Assembly (NCBI GenBank): GCA_035236585.1
Contig: CP141126.1
Span: 13,467,001-13,531,000 of the forward strand
Direction of reading: 5' to 3'
Origin: Warburgia ugandensis
Taxonomy: Eukaryota; Streptophyta; Magnoliopsida; Canellales; Canellaceae
Length of the DNA stretch: 64,000 bases
The notes under the pieces are model-generated. The model had not been told where the DNA came from, ran no database searches, and saw nothing but the letters and a program-made list of their open reading frames with translations. Numbering within the stretch: position 1 is the stretch's first letter; every line of letters begins with the position of its first letter. Of this stretch, positions 22,901 through 35,760 are shown one piece after another. Position numbers and translations under genes: made by a program.

Positions 22901-25900
22901 CCACTAATGCTTCTATCACTTTGTTAAGAAATCTGCTGTTTGTTTGTTTACAAGGTTGGTTTCAATGTCCTAAAATTATCCAGCAGACTTCGCTGGAAAC
23001 TACAAGCGACTGACTCAGTAATGCAGCTCAAAGTTTCAATATCCCTAAATTGAGGCCAGAAAGATTTCAAGAACAATTTGTAGACATGCAGGAACTTCAT
23101 GAAGATCCCGAAAAACATGTTCCCCTGCTAAACTTATATTTCAAGATGTACTACTACGTTTCTTTGGGTTACTTAGTCTTAGTTTCCTACCAAATTTCCT
23201 GCTTCTCTTTCATATTTTTAGAAAAATTAGAAGGTTTTTGACTTATGAAAACATAATCTTTAAACAAGAATCCTTCAGGCGGGAAATGGGATCAACAGTA
23301 TTCTAAGCTACAATTAATGTAGGATATTGGTGTAGTCTATATTTCTCTCCAAGTTCTCACAAGAAAAGCAGCAAAAGACATGTGATTATCTGTTGGAGTT
23401 CTAACAATGGCAAAAAACGTTCAATGTTCCCAGCATGCTTGCTCAAACTTAAACATAAGCTAGGGAATAAATGAACAGAATGGCTAAGTAACTTGAAATT
23501 TGCAAACAACAGGTGTTTTGAGGAGTATAAGCCAGCAATCCAAGTATCAACTTTACTTACAAGCTCCTGGTTCTGCAAAATAAACCTAGTAACCTCTAGG
23601 GAATCAACTCTCTGTCACCAATACAGTTGCATTTGCTGTTATTGTTAGCCAACATTCACTTTTGTTCTCCATTTCAACTTTGGAGAAACCATCCCTATCG
23701 TCTTAGCATACGCTGAGGTATGATGTGACAAGATTCGTCCAATGGCAAGATATATACACGTTTCAAGATGATGAGAAGTATCAGAAAGCAGTTTTTCTCC
23801 TTATCTATGATTGCAGATTTAGTCAAATACCCTTACTATTATAAGCAATGCTGTGTGACTTGAAATGAAAGCCCTCATAAGCAGTAACATAAGCAGAAGA
23901 CATAGATATGCAAAAGATGCAAATCACCATCTTCTTCATTTCATTCTAGCTTTTTAAATTCATTTCAGAGTTCAATGGAGCCAGACAAACAGAAACCTGA
24001 CCAATTCCCGGCATCATCGCATTTGAGAATGCAACATATTAAAACTTTTAGACTAGATAACATAAATAACAGGAAATGAATGAGTAAGCAAACATTTTTC
24101 CTGAATCGTCTCACACTTCCATTGTTTCAAAATATTCATCCAATAGCTTAAACCAAATTCTGATTAAGCATGCAATATCAGCACCTGTCTCCTTTGCACA
24201 GATTATCTCTAGATTTCCTGTGAACTTCAATAATGGAAGAAGTTCTTAAAATTTCTTCATTGAACTCCTAATATTAACAGGTTAAGCCAAACACCTACAG
24301 CAAATTATGGACAGGTAATGTTCAAACAAACATAAGACAAACAATTAACTGTTCTCTGAGTATTGGTACCATTATTCAGAAAGGATACATCTCGCAGATA
24401 CTAACTAGCGTTCCAAAAACACCAAGCATTGCAACAACTTCCACACGGTCCTTCTTCTTAACACAATATTCCTGCACTTGGAAACAATAAGCACAATGAC
24501 ATATCAGAGAAATATGATTGGAGCATGGCTCTAATTCATTTAAAGTCTAAAGGCAACACACGTTCAGAAGCAACCATGTCTTTGGAACTCGTTAGCTTTG
24601 CATCTGGATGCTCATAGCCCCAAATAGATGGTTTTTAATGAAATGTAACTAGTTAGTATCAAACAAAGTAAATCTTCCTGTAGCAGTAGTCGGGGGTGGG
24701 GTTGGGTGGTGGCGGTGAGAGCTTCTAAATATCAAGATCAGAATTTCTTGAAGTTGATTGTATGATCAAATGGTGCCAAGTGAATTCTAGGCAACGGTTG
24801 GCAGATCCTTGTCTAAGCCTACTTTCACCCAAAAAAGAAGAAGAAGGGAATAAAATAGAGATGGAAGGACGGCTAGATGGGAGAATTTTCTGCATGGGTT
24901 ACAGTCAACCAACATGGTGAACAGCATGGAGAAGACAGAACTTTTAAGACAGTTGGACATAATAATAGATTTTAGCTGTTAGTGGTTTAATCTTACATCT
25001 AGAGAAAAAGTATATATTTGTGAATAACCCAGTTGCTATATCCAGCAGTCGTACCAGGTGGCATTACCAAGTTCTATATACCAAGAGTTCCTTGTCTCAC
25101 AACAAAGAGGTTGTGTGTTCAGGTCACCACTTACCTATAAAATAAAAGGAAAAGACGAAGAAGAAGAAGAAAGATGAGCCAAAGTGTAGAACAGCTAGGT
25201 CCCTACACAGATCTCTCCCCGTCTATTCAAGTTAGTACACAAACTATGATTATGCTAAAGCTACGACAGATGCCTTAATCAGTGAAAAATATGTCAAAAT
25301 TAGATGCTAAAGCAGCCTGAATTCCCAATCAAAACTATGAATTCTTGACCAAAAATGAGAGACTACATGACTCACATAGGAAATGAATATAATCAGCAAC
25401 TAACATTCCAGAGTGTCCGGCATGACACAAAAGAAACATACCTCTCCGACATTGCTGATTGCATAACAAAAGGTTCCCGCAACAACAAGTACATCACCCA
25501 AAAGAGGTTTTGTCCCACCTGCACAGCATATTGGTAGTTACTTACATTTGTGATTACAATAATCGGGTGGAGATTCCTCTCTATAGGACCATCAAAAGAA
25601 GTCTAATCATTCTCAATATTGTAAAACAATGAAATAGCTGCAAGAATGCATCCACATGAAACATATAAATAATCATTATGAATCAAACCATCACCAAGAA
25701 TAAAAAATTGTATGCACTGGTGAGGAAATTAATAGACTACACCTGTAGATGCTTACTGAAAATAACTAACAAGAAGTTGCTAGAAAATAATGTTACCTCC
25801 ACCAGACACCCCTGCATCTGAGATGAGCACCAAGCCAAGACCTCCAACACACATGGCAGCTCCAAAAAATTGCCATAGGGAATAGCGGGTCCCTATGAAT

Positions 25901-28900
25901 ATCCATGTGAGTATTATGGCCCATGGTATAGTGCAGCAATCCAGTAGTGTCACACTAGTAATTGATGAGAACTGGTATGCCTTAATAACTGCATTTGAAC
26001 ATCAGTTAATTAATAATTTCAGGAAGCCCAAAGAAAACAGTACCTAAGTAGTAAACGGAGGTCAAAAAGACCAAAGAGAGGAGAAATAGCAAACAACTGA
26101 AAAACATATTGGGAAGTAATCCAAACATCATCTATTATCAAGTGAATGGAAGAAAGACAGAAAGCAAGATGGCAAGCAAACTAACAAGAGAAAACAGAGC
26201 AAACAAGAACACCTTGGTTAAAATATGATTTGCTCAGAACCATAACACGTTGGCTATATATGTTTAACATCAGTAGTTTTATGCTTTGAGAGATCCTCTG
26301 TAATATCCTCAATTTTTAACTCTAAATTAGTAACAAAACAAATTAATTAAATTAAAAAATTTATGCATGGAATTTGGATTTGAAACCACTAACAGTAGAA
26401 AGTACATGTCGATAGGAATTGAACAGTATAAAGAACGTCGAAAACGGAGTTCGGATGAGTGAGATATGACCATTTTAATTTACAAGGGTAATTTGGAAAC
26501 TTATTAGGGATGCGAATTAGAGGGGGTTGTTTTGATAACGACACCCCTTTCCATTCCCATTACAGCTCTAATGGAGGAAGGTGGTGATTTGCCTTTCTTT
26601 GCGAGGAAATCGGATCTAAACCTACAAAAACTAGTTTCCTCTTCATTCCCTAAGCAAAACAACTTTGAGATCGTGCCATCTTCGCTCCTTTCTCCTCCAA
26701 GCTTGGACCAAACTTCGTATGCACTAGAGGACCCCAATCTCCCATCTCCGGCTCTAATAGGTAAGCCACACACTCTAACTTGTTTTTCACATCATTTCCT
26801 AACTTTCTCCTCTTATATCCGGGCTGAATCTAAGCAGAACGGCCTTTGGATGGCCTCGGAAGACAAAACCATGGAGCATAGTTAGACCCACGTTAAATAT
26901 TCCTCCAATGAGAGATTTGAACCGCTCATTGTGATCTTTGGACCCAAAAACCCTAGAAACGGCGAAACAGATAAAAAATCAGAGCATCTGGGGCTTCGAT
27001 CAAGCCAAAAGATGGACAGCTCAAGTTCATCATCCCTGATGGACGGTGCGCCTGAGACGTCGACCGGGATGCACCGAGACGGACGGCACACGCGGGAGCC
27101 TGTTGCTCACACGCACATGCATGCGAGAGCGCTCATGCACATTGTCCAGGCTGGCCAGAATGTGCGGCGTATTCTGGTGTCCATGCTCTCTGAGACGTCG
27201 GTTTATGCTAGTGTAAATTGGCGTAAACCCCTTTCCCCCAGTGTAAAATCGATTTTTTGATCTGGAATGGTTTTTCTGAAATTCTAGAGCCTACAAAAGC
27301 TCGATCTTCGATCTGAAAGGTCCATTGGAACCGTGTCAACAATGTGGATATAATTTTAACATTAAAATCTTCATCTAATCACATCTAGTCAAGTCAAATT
27401 CATAAAATAGTATCAAATCACGTAGATACGGCCGATTAAAGGGTGATCAGGTCCCAGGACTTGAACAACTAGATAATATATGATACTAATTGAGGATCCT
27501 AAGGATCAGATTAGGTGTAATTACTTTAGTAATTGATCTAACCTAGATCTTAGGAAATTGTTGATCTAAGGATGATCTGACCGTCAGATCAAGGGGTAAA
27601 TTTTAGATGCATAAAAAAAAAATGAGCAGATAAACATGAGATAGGAATGATTAATAACAAGTAACGTTGGAATTAAGGATCAAATCATAAATAGAGACCT
27701 TAGAAAACGATCCAACGATTGGATCGCCATAGATTCAATTGAGATGAAATAAATAATACAAAATTATACCGTGATACTAACAGGTATATCAGAGCGTGTG
27801 AGCTAAGAGGATTACATGCTTGATTTGGGTTACCTCTCATTGAGGTAGGTGACGACATTTAATGTTAATGTTATGTTTTAATTTCTAAAACTTTCCATTA
27901 TCATAGCATTCATGGTTGATTGTGATTGAATATCATTTGTTTATTTATTTTGAGATTTTGTGAGATTCAACGTTTTATGCTATGATCAATATTAGATTTC
28001 AATAGTATATTGAATGGGTTTTTATGATCGATTGTTTTATGAAATTGATACCACATATCTTATGTATGATTAATAATTATTTTTCTTTATTGTATCACTG
28101 TGATTGATGGGTTTTCATAAAATTGATGATGGAGGCTTGGTGGCTAGTCCTTTTAGACGCTAACCCCAGGATGAGGGGTGTGCTTAGGAGATTGTGAGCC
28201 ACAAGTGCCCCTGGTTTTACGAGATACGCAATTTTCGTGCTTTGTGATTTATGATGGGTGCTCTCACGCAGTGGGTGTCATGCTAGGAGGGAGTAGGGAC
28301 GGCCACCCATCATCGAAATTGTGATGTGATTTATGACGTAATAGACACCTACTTACATATGGCTTTCGGTAGAGGTTTGGTAACATTGATAATCCATATT
28401 ACCAGTCCGGGCCTTTCCATGAGGAGGGATATTAAGTCTCCTGTTATGGTGTCGATAGGGAGCGGTGGTGGTTGAGACTCTAGAGTGGTTGCCATTGCTG
28501 TATGATGATCCATACTCTTATTTTGTATACTTGCATGATGAGCATGGAGGTGTTATTGTATGCCTAAGTGTGACGACACTCAGAGGATTGATATGAGTAC
28601 TCGTGATCTATTATACGAGTGTATGGGACACTCGTGAGACCCACGTACCTTGAGATGCCCTGTTTGTTATTGTATGCTCATTGATATTAGATCATATCAT
28701 GTTTACATCCACGAGATTATCATGTTTTATATCCATGAGGCACATGTTTTATCGCATATGATGTTTTCAGACTATATTGGCATTGCTTATGATACTTATA
28801 TTTTCATGGATAATTGACCTACATATTATATCAACATTGTTATTCGATTTTATTTTTCTTGTTATTACATTAAATGTCTATGTACCTATACAAGCAATAG

Positions 28901-30738
28901 CTTGCTGAGGCATTACTTTATTTTGTAATGCCTCAGATACCAAATGCGATAGCAGGAAAGGCAAGGCCGTGGAGGGACAGTGATAGCAGTGGGGACTATT
29001 TCTATTTGGCTGATAGATAGCTCGACGTGAGTGATTAGATGGACTACAATTTGAACCTATTTTATGGATTGTATATCTTTATTAGATGGATTTGATATTA
29101 GTATTATCTTAAATTATTACTGCGTACTTATATTATCTTTTAATCGTGGTTGTGATGTTTTTGAAAAAAAGAGATAACACCCAGAGGTTTTAAGTAAATG
29201 TTATAATACAATAATTAATAGAATCTTTTGATTTTGGGATCCCGACTATAATTATTATAAAAAAAATGTTATAAAAACCAGAAGTGTTACATCCTCACAG
29301 TCATTTATAAAAACAGCATGTAATAGCCTTAAATAGGACTCAGATATCTTATAAAGGAGTAGAATAGCAATGCAATATGACATGCATGCATACACACATG
29401 CATACATACATACATAATACACACACAAAGCCATTTATAACTACAGCATGTAATAACCTTAAACAGGACTGAGGTATCTTTCAAAGCAGCACACACACAT
29501 CTCTGTGTACTGCAATTAATATTGCAAAACAAACAAACAAAAAAGTAGAAAGAATCAACAAGTTAACTTAATATATGTTTTCTGCCCTTATGTAACAAGA
29601 AAGACTAGGTTTGAAGATTGATAGACTTTCAAAGTTTTAAGAAGCGGCACATAACCTACCCAGATAATTTGCTTGAACATCAACAATGGCCAAAATAACA
29701 TACCAATACCATGAGACCTGCAAAATCCCAGATAAGTAGAGATCTTAACATATAGATCCTTTCAGACAATTGCATCCCCTTAGATACATCGAGTAATTAA
29801 TAGAAATTATGAGCATCATGGAGCAGTTCATCGAGTAGGAAAAATTGGAGCCCATATCTCAAATTAAAAGAAGCATAAATACATGTCAAAACAAGAAAAA
29901 CAAAAGTCTATAAAACTATTTCGATCATCCCAATAAAATATCAATTGAGAAAGATCACTAACCTCTATCCTTGGGTTACCTACATTGGTACAGAGTGCGT
30001 CGCTGAATTTCCATCATGAAACCATTGAGTTTACTTATGTGGACTACAAGTTGAGTCAGTATATATGGTTCTATGATTTAGATACTTTCGGTCGGGTAGT
30101 TACTCTTATACTTAAACGTCCTTTGATAGTTAAGCAGAATTTAGCAGAAAGAATACTGTTCAAAGGGGAACACTATCCAGAAACTTTAGAAACTCAAACA
30201 TGCAAAGTGATAAACAAAAGCCCCTACCTACAAGAAAGAGCAGAAACACCAGCAGTATTTACCCGTAGCTTCTCACGGCGATACACAAGAATGGGGCCGT
30301 AAACCAGAGCCAGGAACAAGTAGGTGAAGAAAGACTGAGTCAGCGGCGTATCAACACCTAGAAACACAGAAATTGGTCAAAGAAGTCTAGAAAGAAAACA
30401 CCATGGTGACATCTCCACTCACAATAAACAGATAATCTAGGGAATGAAGCTCTCCCTAAAATTCAAAATATAGAGACAAATTAAGCAGGAAAGTGTGACT
30501 GAAAGTCAAATTTGAGAAGGATTTGAGTTCGCAAAACACCAGAAAATGGAAAACCAACTAGTTTAAGTCTAAATCAAGAAGAAGTGAGAAAAAGAAAGAA
30601 TTCCCATGTAGAGTAATAAGAAGAATTACCGAGATTGGCGAGGAGGGAAGAAGTGAAGCTGGTAACCGCAATGGAAAGCGAGAGAAGTTGACCCAGTACA
30701 AGGAGAAGTAGCAGGTTCAAGATCTTGCTTCTGTCCAT
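19955..30738 (-). CDS. SLC35F / DUF914 drug-metabolite transporter-like protein
   Basis: A complete gene: exons on minus 30738-30630, 30357-30263, 29717-29660, 25988-25797, 25518-25442, 24471-24389, 22632-22581, 21070-21002, 20448-20362, 20276-20212 and 20069-19955 join in phase to 333 codons plus stop. It matches the plant 'solute carrier family 35 member F1-like' proteins, DMT-superfamily carriers with about ten membrane spans; the substrate is not established. Landmarks in order: QLLSLSIAVTSFTSSLLA (span 1), WYWYVILAIVDVQANYL, SSITSVTLLDCCTIPWAIIL, GDVLVVAGTFCYAISNVGE, YCVKKKDRVEVVAMLGVFG, TMFNLSLLTSDMWVVLIRIF, DWLYFLAFGAVAIGLIIYS, and a polar cytosolic tail (EKNSFTPAIALRDEEA). Exon 10's phase requires the donor after 20212. 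Intron 3 is 3.7 kb because of a solo LTR; intron 7 holds a MITE. A decayed duplicate lies at 33211-38236. No broken codon was seen. Confidence 0.92.
21469..21714. mobile_element. hAT-type MITE
   Basis: A 246-bp element flanked by an 8-bp duplication gcctaaga (21461-21468 and 21715-21722), the size used by hAT transposons. Ends are loosely inverted (left ctgagtttggtacc, right complement cccgtttggaaagg). It lies in intron 7 of the SLC35F-like gene. Part of its left half is recognisable near 35205-35270 in the duplicated copy, so insertion preceded the duplication. Confidence 0.65.
26299..29291. mobile_element. Solo LTR, about 3.0 kb, in intron 3 of the SLC35F-like gene
   Basis: Begins tgtaatatcctcaattttta and ends accagaagtgttaca, so TGTAA..TTACA short inverted termini, with a 5-bp duplication tcctc at 26294-26298 and 29292-29296. 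I see no second LTR, primer-binding site, polypurine tract or gag/pol frame inside, so it is best read as a solo LTR of a large Ty3/gypsy-like element. A GC-rich part near 26520-27260 holds short open frames (117 and 109 codons) of no known family. The reading direction of the parent element is not certain. Confidence 0.75.
29308..29500. repeat. Local direct duplication with CATA/CATG microsatellite
   Basis: Two copies of a segment containing acagcatgtaatarccttaa and gatatctt (starting about 29313 and 29435) flank a catgcatacatacatacata-type microsatellite at about 29380-29425. Located in intron 3 of the SLC35F-like gene. Confidence 0.7.
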
Positions 30739-31004
30739 AACCGGTAGTAAAACTAACGAAAATTCTATCCAGAGAGATAGATAGAGAAGAATTTGTAGCA
30801 AGATTCGAACAAGAAATTGGTCGTGGTGGGTGGGGCGATGGTTAGGATCTGCTAGTGGCTTTTTGACTGTCAACCACCCTTCTTACCACAGAGAACGCTA
30901 GCTGGGGACAAGCTTGACTGGCGGGCAGGCCAGTTTAAGTAGTTTTTTACTTTAAAATGACGAAACTGCCCTTTCAATAAATGAAGCGTATGTTTTGATG
31001 TAAT

Positions 31005-31775
31005 TAGTAGTTTTTTATTTTATAAAAAAGTCCAACATTTATTTATTTTGTAGATTTGCCATTAAGTTTTCTTTACCTTTGTAAAACTTTCGTTATGTTA
31101 GTTTTCCATCCTCCTTCCGTATCAGTTTTTTTTAAATTCTGAAATTACATAGACGTGAGAAGGGACAACTTAATCACATCTATGTAATATCAAGGAATCT
31201 AACACAATTTAATAACAAGAAATCTAGTAATATAGTTAAATTTCAACATAAAAAACAACTAATAGTAAGATACGCAAACATACCATATTCACCAACATGT
31301 GCAATAGTACCTGTTAAGCTTCCTCAATAAAATTCAACAATTTTAACTTTAATTTTTTTACTAAAAATTAATATAAAACTCTTCCTAATATAAACTAAAA
31401 CATAATATATTCTTTGAATCAATAAAATAAATAAATTAAAAAAATTCAAGTCTAAAACATGAGCAAATTACTTTTACTATTCATGCAAACAACAACTAGT
31501 AGCAGACTTTAAATTGTTCTTTCGATGCCTTTTTGAATGAAATATGAAAATCTAATACTTAAGTCTTCTACTTTCTAGCACAATCAACTTTAGAGATTTT
31601 TGTTGATTAAAAAAGCAGAAAATGGCGCGCAAAATCTTCTTGTTCATCGTCATCCATTGAGAGAAGGGTAATATGTGAATTTTGAAGAAACTAACAAGGA
31701 AGGAGGATGAAAATCTAAGGGGATAGCAATTTTGCAAAGTTCATGAAAACTTAATGGTAAATTTGCCAATGATAC
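31005..31775. mobile_element. Second, decayed Mutator-like element
   Basis: The arms are related to those of the element at 18274: left tttgccattaagttttcttt ... ttttccatcctccttcc (about 31060-31119) and right ggaaggaggatgaaaat ... cttaatggtaaatttgcca (about 31698-31768), inverted to each other. Outer ends and target-site duplication are not clear, and the right arm was later duplicated in tandem. The core is AT-rich with no coding signal. Confidence 0.6.
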
Positions 31776-32004
31776 TTTGTCTTTCTACTTGTCCGGCAGC
31801 TAACATACTGAAGAGGTTGAGGTTCCGGCGAGGTGTCTTGTGAATTTTGAAGAAACTATCAAGGAAGGAGGATAAAAATCTAAAGTGATAGTAATTTTGC
31901 AAAGTTCACGAAAACTGAATGGTAAATTTGCCAACTATACTTTGTCTTTCTGCCTGTCCGGCAGCTAACGTACTGAAGAGGTTGAGGTTCCGGCGAGGTG
32001 TCTT
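31675..32004 (+). repeat. 165-bp direct tandem duplication
   Basis: Units 31675-31839 and 31840-32004 both run from gtgaattttgaagaaact to gttccggcgaggtgtctt with about ten differences. Each includes the right arm of the decayed Mutator-like element plus about 65 bp of GC-richer flank (tgtccggcagctaac). Confidence 0.9.
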
Positions 32005-32251
32005 GTTGGTTGGGGAAAGCGTTGGGCGACAAGTTTCGATTTTCCTTTTGGCGGGAGGCTTAAGTGTCCTACCTGTTGGCCTATTTGCTCTGCGTGCTAC
32101 CAGAAGGTGAAATGAGAGGGGAACTGTGCATGTGTAACTCTAAACGTGCATACGGCACATGAGATCCCTGGATCAGTGATCTAATGCAGCTCATCTTTCA
32201 ATGGATAGGCCATGCATTAAAATCATTAGCAGATCACATCCACTTCTTTCC
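32005..32251 (+). other. Unassigned DNA with a short open frame
   Basis: A 63-codon open frame (31919-32110) runs from the tandem repeat into this stretch. It matches no family I know and is probably chance or a gene scrap. Confidence 0.25.
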
Positions 32252-32414
32252 CGGTAAAGTTGTCATCATTAGACTTGAGGTCACATATTCAAGGTGTGAA
32301 AACAGTCTCTTGCAAAAATGCAAGATAAGACTGCATATTATAGACCCTTGAGGTCTGCCCCTTCCCCGGACCCCGGATTTGTAGGAGTTCGTGCACCTAG
32401 GCTGCCTTTTTTTA
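32252..32414 (+). mobile_element. Au-type SINE, slightly 5'-truncated
   Basis: Starts at ggtaaagttgtcatcat, just after box A, continues through box B (catattcaaggtgtgaaaac) and the tail (cctaggctgccttttttt). Located just outside the segmental duplication. Confidence 0.85.
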
Positions 32415-33696
32415 TCCACCGTTACTCTGTTGTCAAAAGAGTTCAGATCTTTCGCACCCACATCTTGAATAAGGAACTGTGCATGGTAACATTTTCTATT
32501 CCTTCTCTTTCAATGAAGGGAAACTAAATCTAAAGAGCAGTGCCGGCCAACCAATTTTATAGTATGACGAGAATGGTCAGGGGTATGCTGTATAAGAGGG
32601 AGGTCTATAATATTCAAGGATTAGCATATGGTAGCCATGATTGCAGGTTGGCTCGACGTTTCGTAATACAGTAAGAAATATTCTCAGCCACATCTGGGAT
32701 CTACGATGGCTCCTGTTCAAAATGCCTTCCTCCTTGGCCATTGCAATTGTGGGGAAATCGATACTACTGCCGGCCGTAAAAATAGATGACTCAGAACCTT
32801 GATCCTAGCTCCACCCACTTTTGCATCTACCTAAAAACAAAAACAATGGATAGCTCAGAGGCCTGAAACCATCCAGACGAACAGTTTATGACCCTGTGCA
32901 TAAATTTCTTGAACACTTTCCAGGCACAATTTCACATACAACAGGTCAAATGTCTAATACAGACCTCTCCTGGTGCTCGTTACACTCCTGAGCACAGTAC
33001 AAGGTCAACCTTTAGATGGTATATTGGAGCATTACAGGCATAATCTTCTGATTCCCAGACTTTAGAGTTTTAAAATACAATAATTAGATGCCTCCTAAGA
33101 TTTTGTTAGGGCAGACTTCAACTTGACATCATTCATGAAGATTGCAGCTTATGAGGATCTAGGACGGCAACTTCTGAATGCCTTCATCGCTTTGTTTGAT
33201 TGGCCCCTCTTTAGCTAGTTGCTGACTCATTTCCGTAATCTGCATTTTCCACATTCAGTGGTTGGTATTGAGCTCTTGCTTCCTCGTCTCTCGGAGCAAT
33301 TGCAGGAGTAAAAATGTTCTTGTCGCTATTATATAAAATTGAGCTCGAGGATGGGTTCAATGTAATATATGCAGGCCATTTCCGTGTCCTGTGTGCAGTG
33401 TGTATGATGCAGGCGAGTGGTTGTGAGAGCAAAAGAGAAGCAGATTTTGAAGGTAATAGAAAATACGTTACTGAATAAATTATTAGTCCAATGGCCACAA
33501 CTCCAAATGCAAGAAAGTGTAGCCTATCCAACTGTACCGAATTTAGGACATAGCTAAAACAGCATGCTGCAACATCTTTACCAAACTTGGTGAATTTAGT
33601 GTAGGCAAAAGTTACCTGCTGGTCATAAAAGAAGATGCGGATTAGAACCACCCACATATCCGATGTAAGAAGCAAAAGTGGCTCCACCCACCAGAA

Positions 33697-33737
33697 GAAA
33701 AGGGGCAGCCAGGCGTATGCAGGGGTCCAGGGAAGGG
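33697..33737 (-). mobile_element. Au-type SINE tail fragment
   Basis: About 41 bp of the SINE 3' end (aaggggcagccaggcgtatg) on minus, next to the pseudogene's exon 9 remnant; the intact copy lacks it at this place. Confidence 0.6.
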
Positions 33738-34474
33738 ACCAATTAAGTTTACTCAACTATATTCCAGTTACATAGAAATGTTTCAAAATTAGCCATAATC
33801 ACAAATAACAATACTGCTCAGGGCCCGACTGGCAAGTCTTGCGTAATCCAGTGTATGCAATTATGCTGGACTGTTCCTTCCTGATTATATGGAATAATTC
33901 AGCATACTCCCTTCATTTGAAGGTTCTGCATTATATTTCATTTTGTAGTGTTGCTAAGTTTCTGTAAGCTGGTAAAGTCCAACCTTTCTATCTTGTCTTC
34001 TTTCTGTTACTTACAGATGACATCATTTAGGAAAAAATGGAGTTAGTAGAAGTCTAAAGCATCATATGTAAGACTTAAATTTTCCTAAGCTCATATTAAA
34101 GGGAAGACCAGCTTCATTAATTAACCACAAAGGAAACTTAGCTTCAGAAAAAACGGAGCAACACTACTGTACATAAATGTTAAAAAAGCAAAGCCAATAA
34201 AAGGAGAAATATGAAAGGAAGAGCTGAAAGAGTGGCTTAGTGGATTTCTCAATTTTATGTTACACAATTCATTCTGGGAAGAGTAAAGTAAAAAAATCTA
34301 ATTTTGTTGCTGAAAAAAATTGAATAAGACCTTCAGGTTGACAAGAATGCCAGCCAAGACCGGAAAGAAACCCTCAAGTCATTTGGCATGTACAGGAGAA
34401 TATTCTTTAAAGAGAGGTGTTTTACATGAATGAACAGAGTCACGCCATTTTTTTAAATTTTGTGTTGGTTATGC

Positions 34475-35053
34475 AAAGGGCAGTTCCGGTGCAGGAAGTG
34501 TTGGGGATTTACAGTCCTCACCCGAGATCAAGCACACACAAAACACACAAATTTTACATGGTTCGGCCAAGATGCCTGCATCCACGGAGATGTAGAGCAA
34601 TTTCACTATAAAATGAAATGATATATGAGAAGAATTACAGGGATATATACAAACATTGGATGACTGGGAATGGGTGATGTTCTAAATCGATATTCAGCTC
34701 CTCCCTATTTATAGGGTTTTTAGAGCTTAAGTTTTCAATAAAAACTGCACGTTGGTCTTTGATCGGTGTTGACGACGGTGGCGGTGGCTGCCACTGTGGA
34801 ACTCAATAGCCGCTTTTCTTGATGTCAGTGGCAATGGTGCCCACCACAGTTGATGTTGGTGGTCGCTAGAGTTGAAAGGCAGCAGCCATCAAATGGGACG
34901 GGACTAACACGAAGCTCCATCATATGCAGGGTCCAAGGAAGGGGCAGACCACAAAGGTCAATAATATGCAGCCTTATCTTGCATTTTACAAGAGGCTATT
35001 TCCATGCCTTGAATCCATGACCTCAAGGTCACATGACGACAACTCTACCGTTG
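34475..35053 (-). mobile_element. Au-type SINE split by a solo LTR
   Basis: The SINE tail (aaagggcagttccggtgcag) at 34475-34498 continues at 34910 with cgaagctccatcatatgcag and runs to the box A end at about 35053. The intervening 411 bp is a solo LTR. Outer flanks gttggttatgcaa and gttggctatgtaa are the SINE's own duplication. Confidence 0.88.
34499..34909. mobile_element. Solo LTR (411 bp) nested in a SINE
   Basis: Begins tgttggggatttacag and ends gggactaaca, so TGTT..AACA termini, with a 5-bp duplication ggaag / cgaag (34494-34498, 34910-34914) that lies inside the SINE. Internal tacatggttcggccaagatg and a tatttatagg TATA-like site (about 34708) are typical of plant copia-like LTRs; the family is not certain. 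Confidence 0.82.
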
Positions 35054-35574
35054 GCTATGTAAGAAGTTAAAATTGATAGGTGAAAGAAACTTCATTTTTG
35101 TCTTCTTTCCACAGAACCAAAATACTTCTGACATAACCTTAATCCCAAATATAGAATAAGATACCGATATTGAATGTCAAATTAGTGAAAACTAAGGCTT
35201 CGGCAACTGTTTCTTTGATTTCTAGTTTTATTTCTATTTCTATCTCTAGAGCCCAAAAGTGGAAATTAGAGTAGCAGTCATCTAATGTCATGCTTATGGG
35301 TATACTGCTAGTTCTACTAAATAAACCTACCGACCTCTAGGGAATAAATTCTCTGTCACCAATGAAGTTGAATTTTCTGTTAATTTTTGGCCGATATTCA
35401 CTTTTGTTCCCCATTTCAACTTTGGAGAAACCATCTCTATTATCTTAACAAATGCTGAGGAGTAACATGAGAAGATTCGTTCAATGGTAAGTTACATTGG
35501 CATTTCATGATGGTCGAGCAGTATCAAAAGGCAAATTTCCTCCATTATCTATTTTTGGAAACCGAAAATGGCAC

Positions 35575-35760
35575 CAGTTAGAAGGCCTGAGACAATCTAA
35601 GTCGAAGGTTTTAAAAAGATAAGGGGAAGACCCAAAAGAACATGGATAAAAGATTTAAAAACTCTAGAACTAAATGAAGACATGATACTTAATAGAGAGG
35701 AATTAAGGAACAAGATTCATGTGGCCGACCCCTAATCAGGATAAGGTCTTGATGATGATA
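35575..35760 (+). mobile_element. RTE-type LINE, 3' end fragment
   Basis: Reads as the element's C-terminus ([13 protein letters not shown], NKIHVADP) and ends ataaggtcttgatgatga. It is 5'-truncated and lies inside the duplicated SLC35F segment, absent from the intact copy near 23800. Confidence 0.85.

Noticed and set aside
24685..24712. G-rich run that could form a G-quadruplex
   Set aside because: Only three runs of three or more G are present; the fourth is GG. Too weak, and in an intron.
25040..25145. Possible second kind of SINE (tRNA-like 'gaggttgtgtgttcaggtca')
   Set aside because: Only a box-B-like piece is seen, with no box A, duplication or second copy of similar quality.
26532..27260. 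Open frames of 117 and 109 codons that might be a gene
   Set aside because: They lie inside the solo LTR, have no recognisable domain, and follow from the local GC-rich composition.
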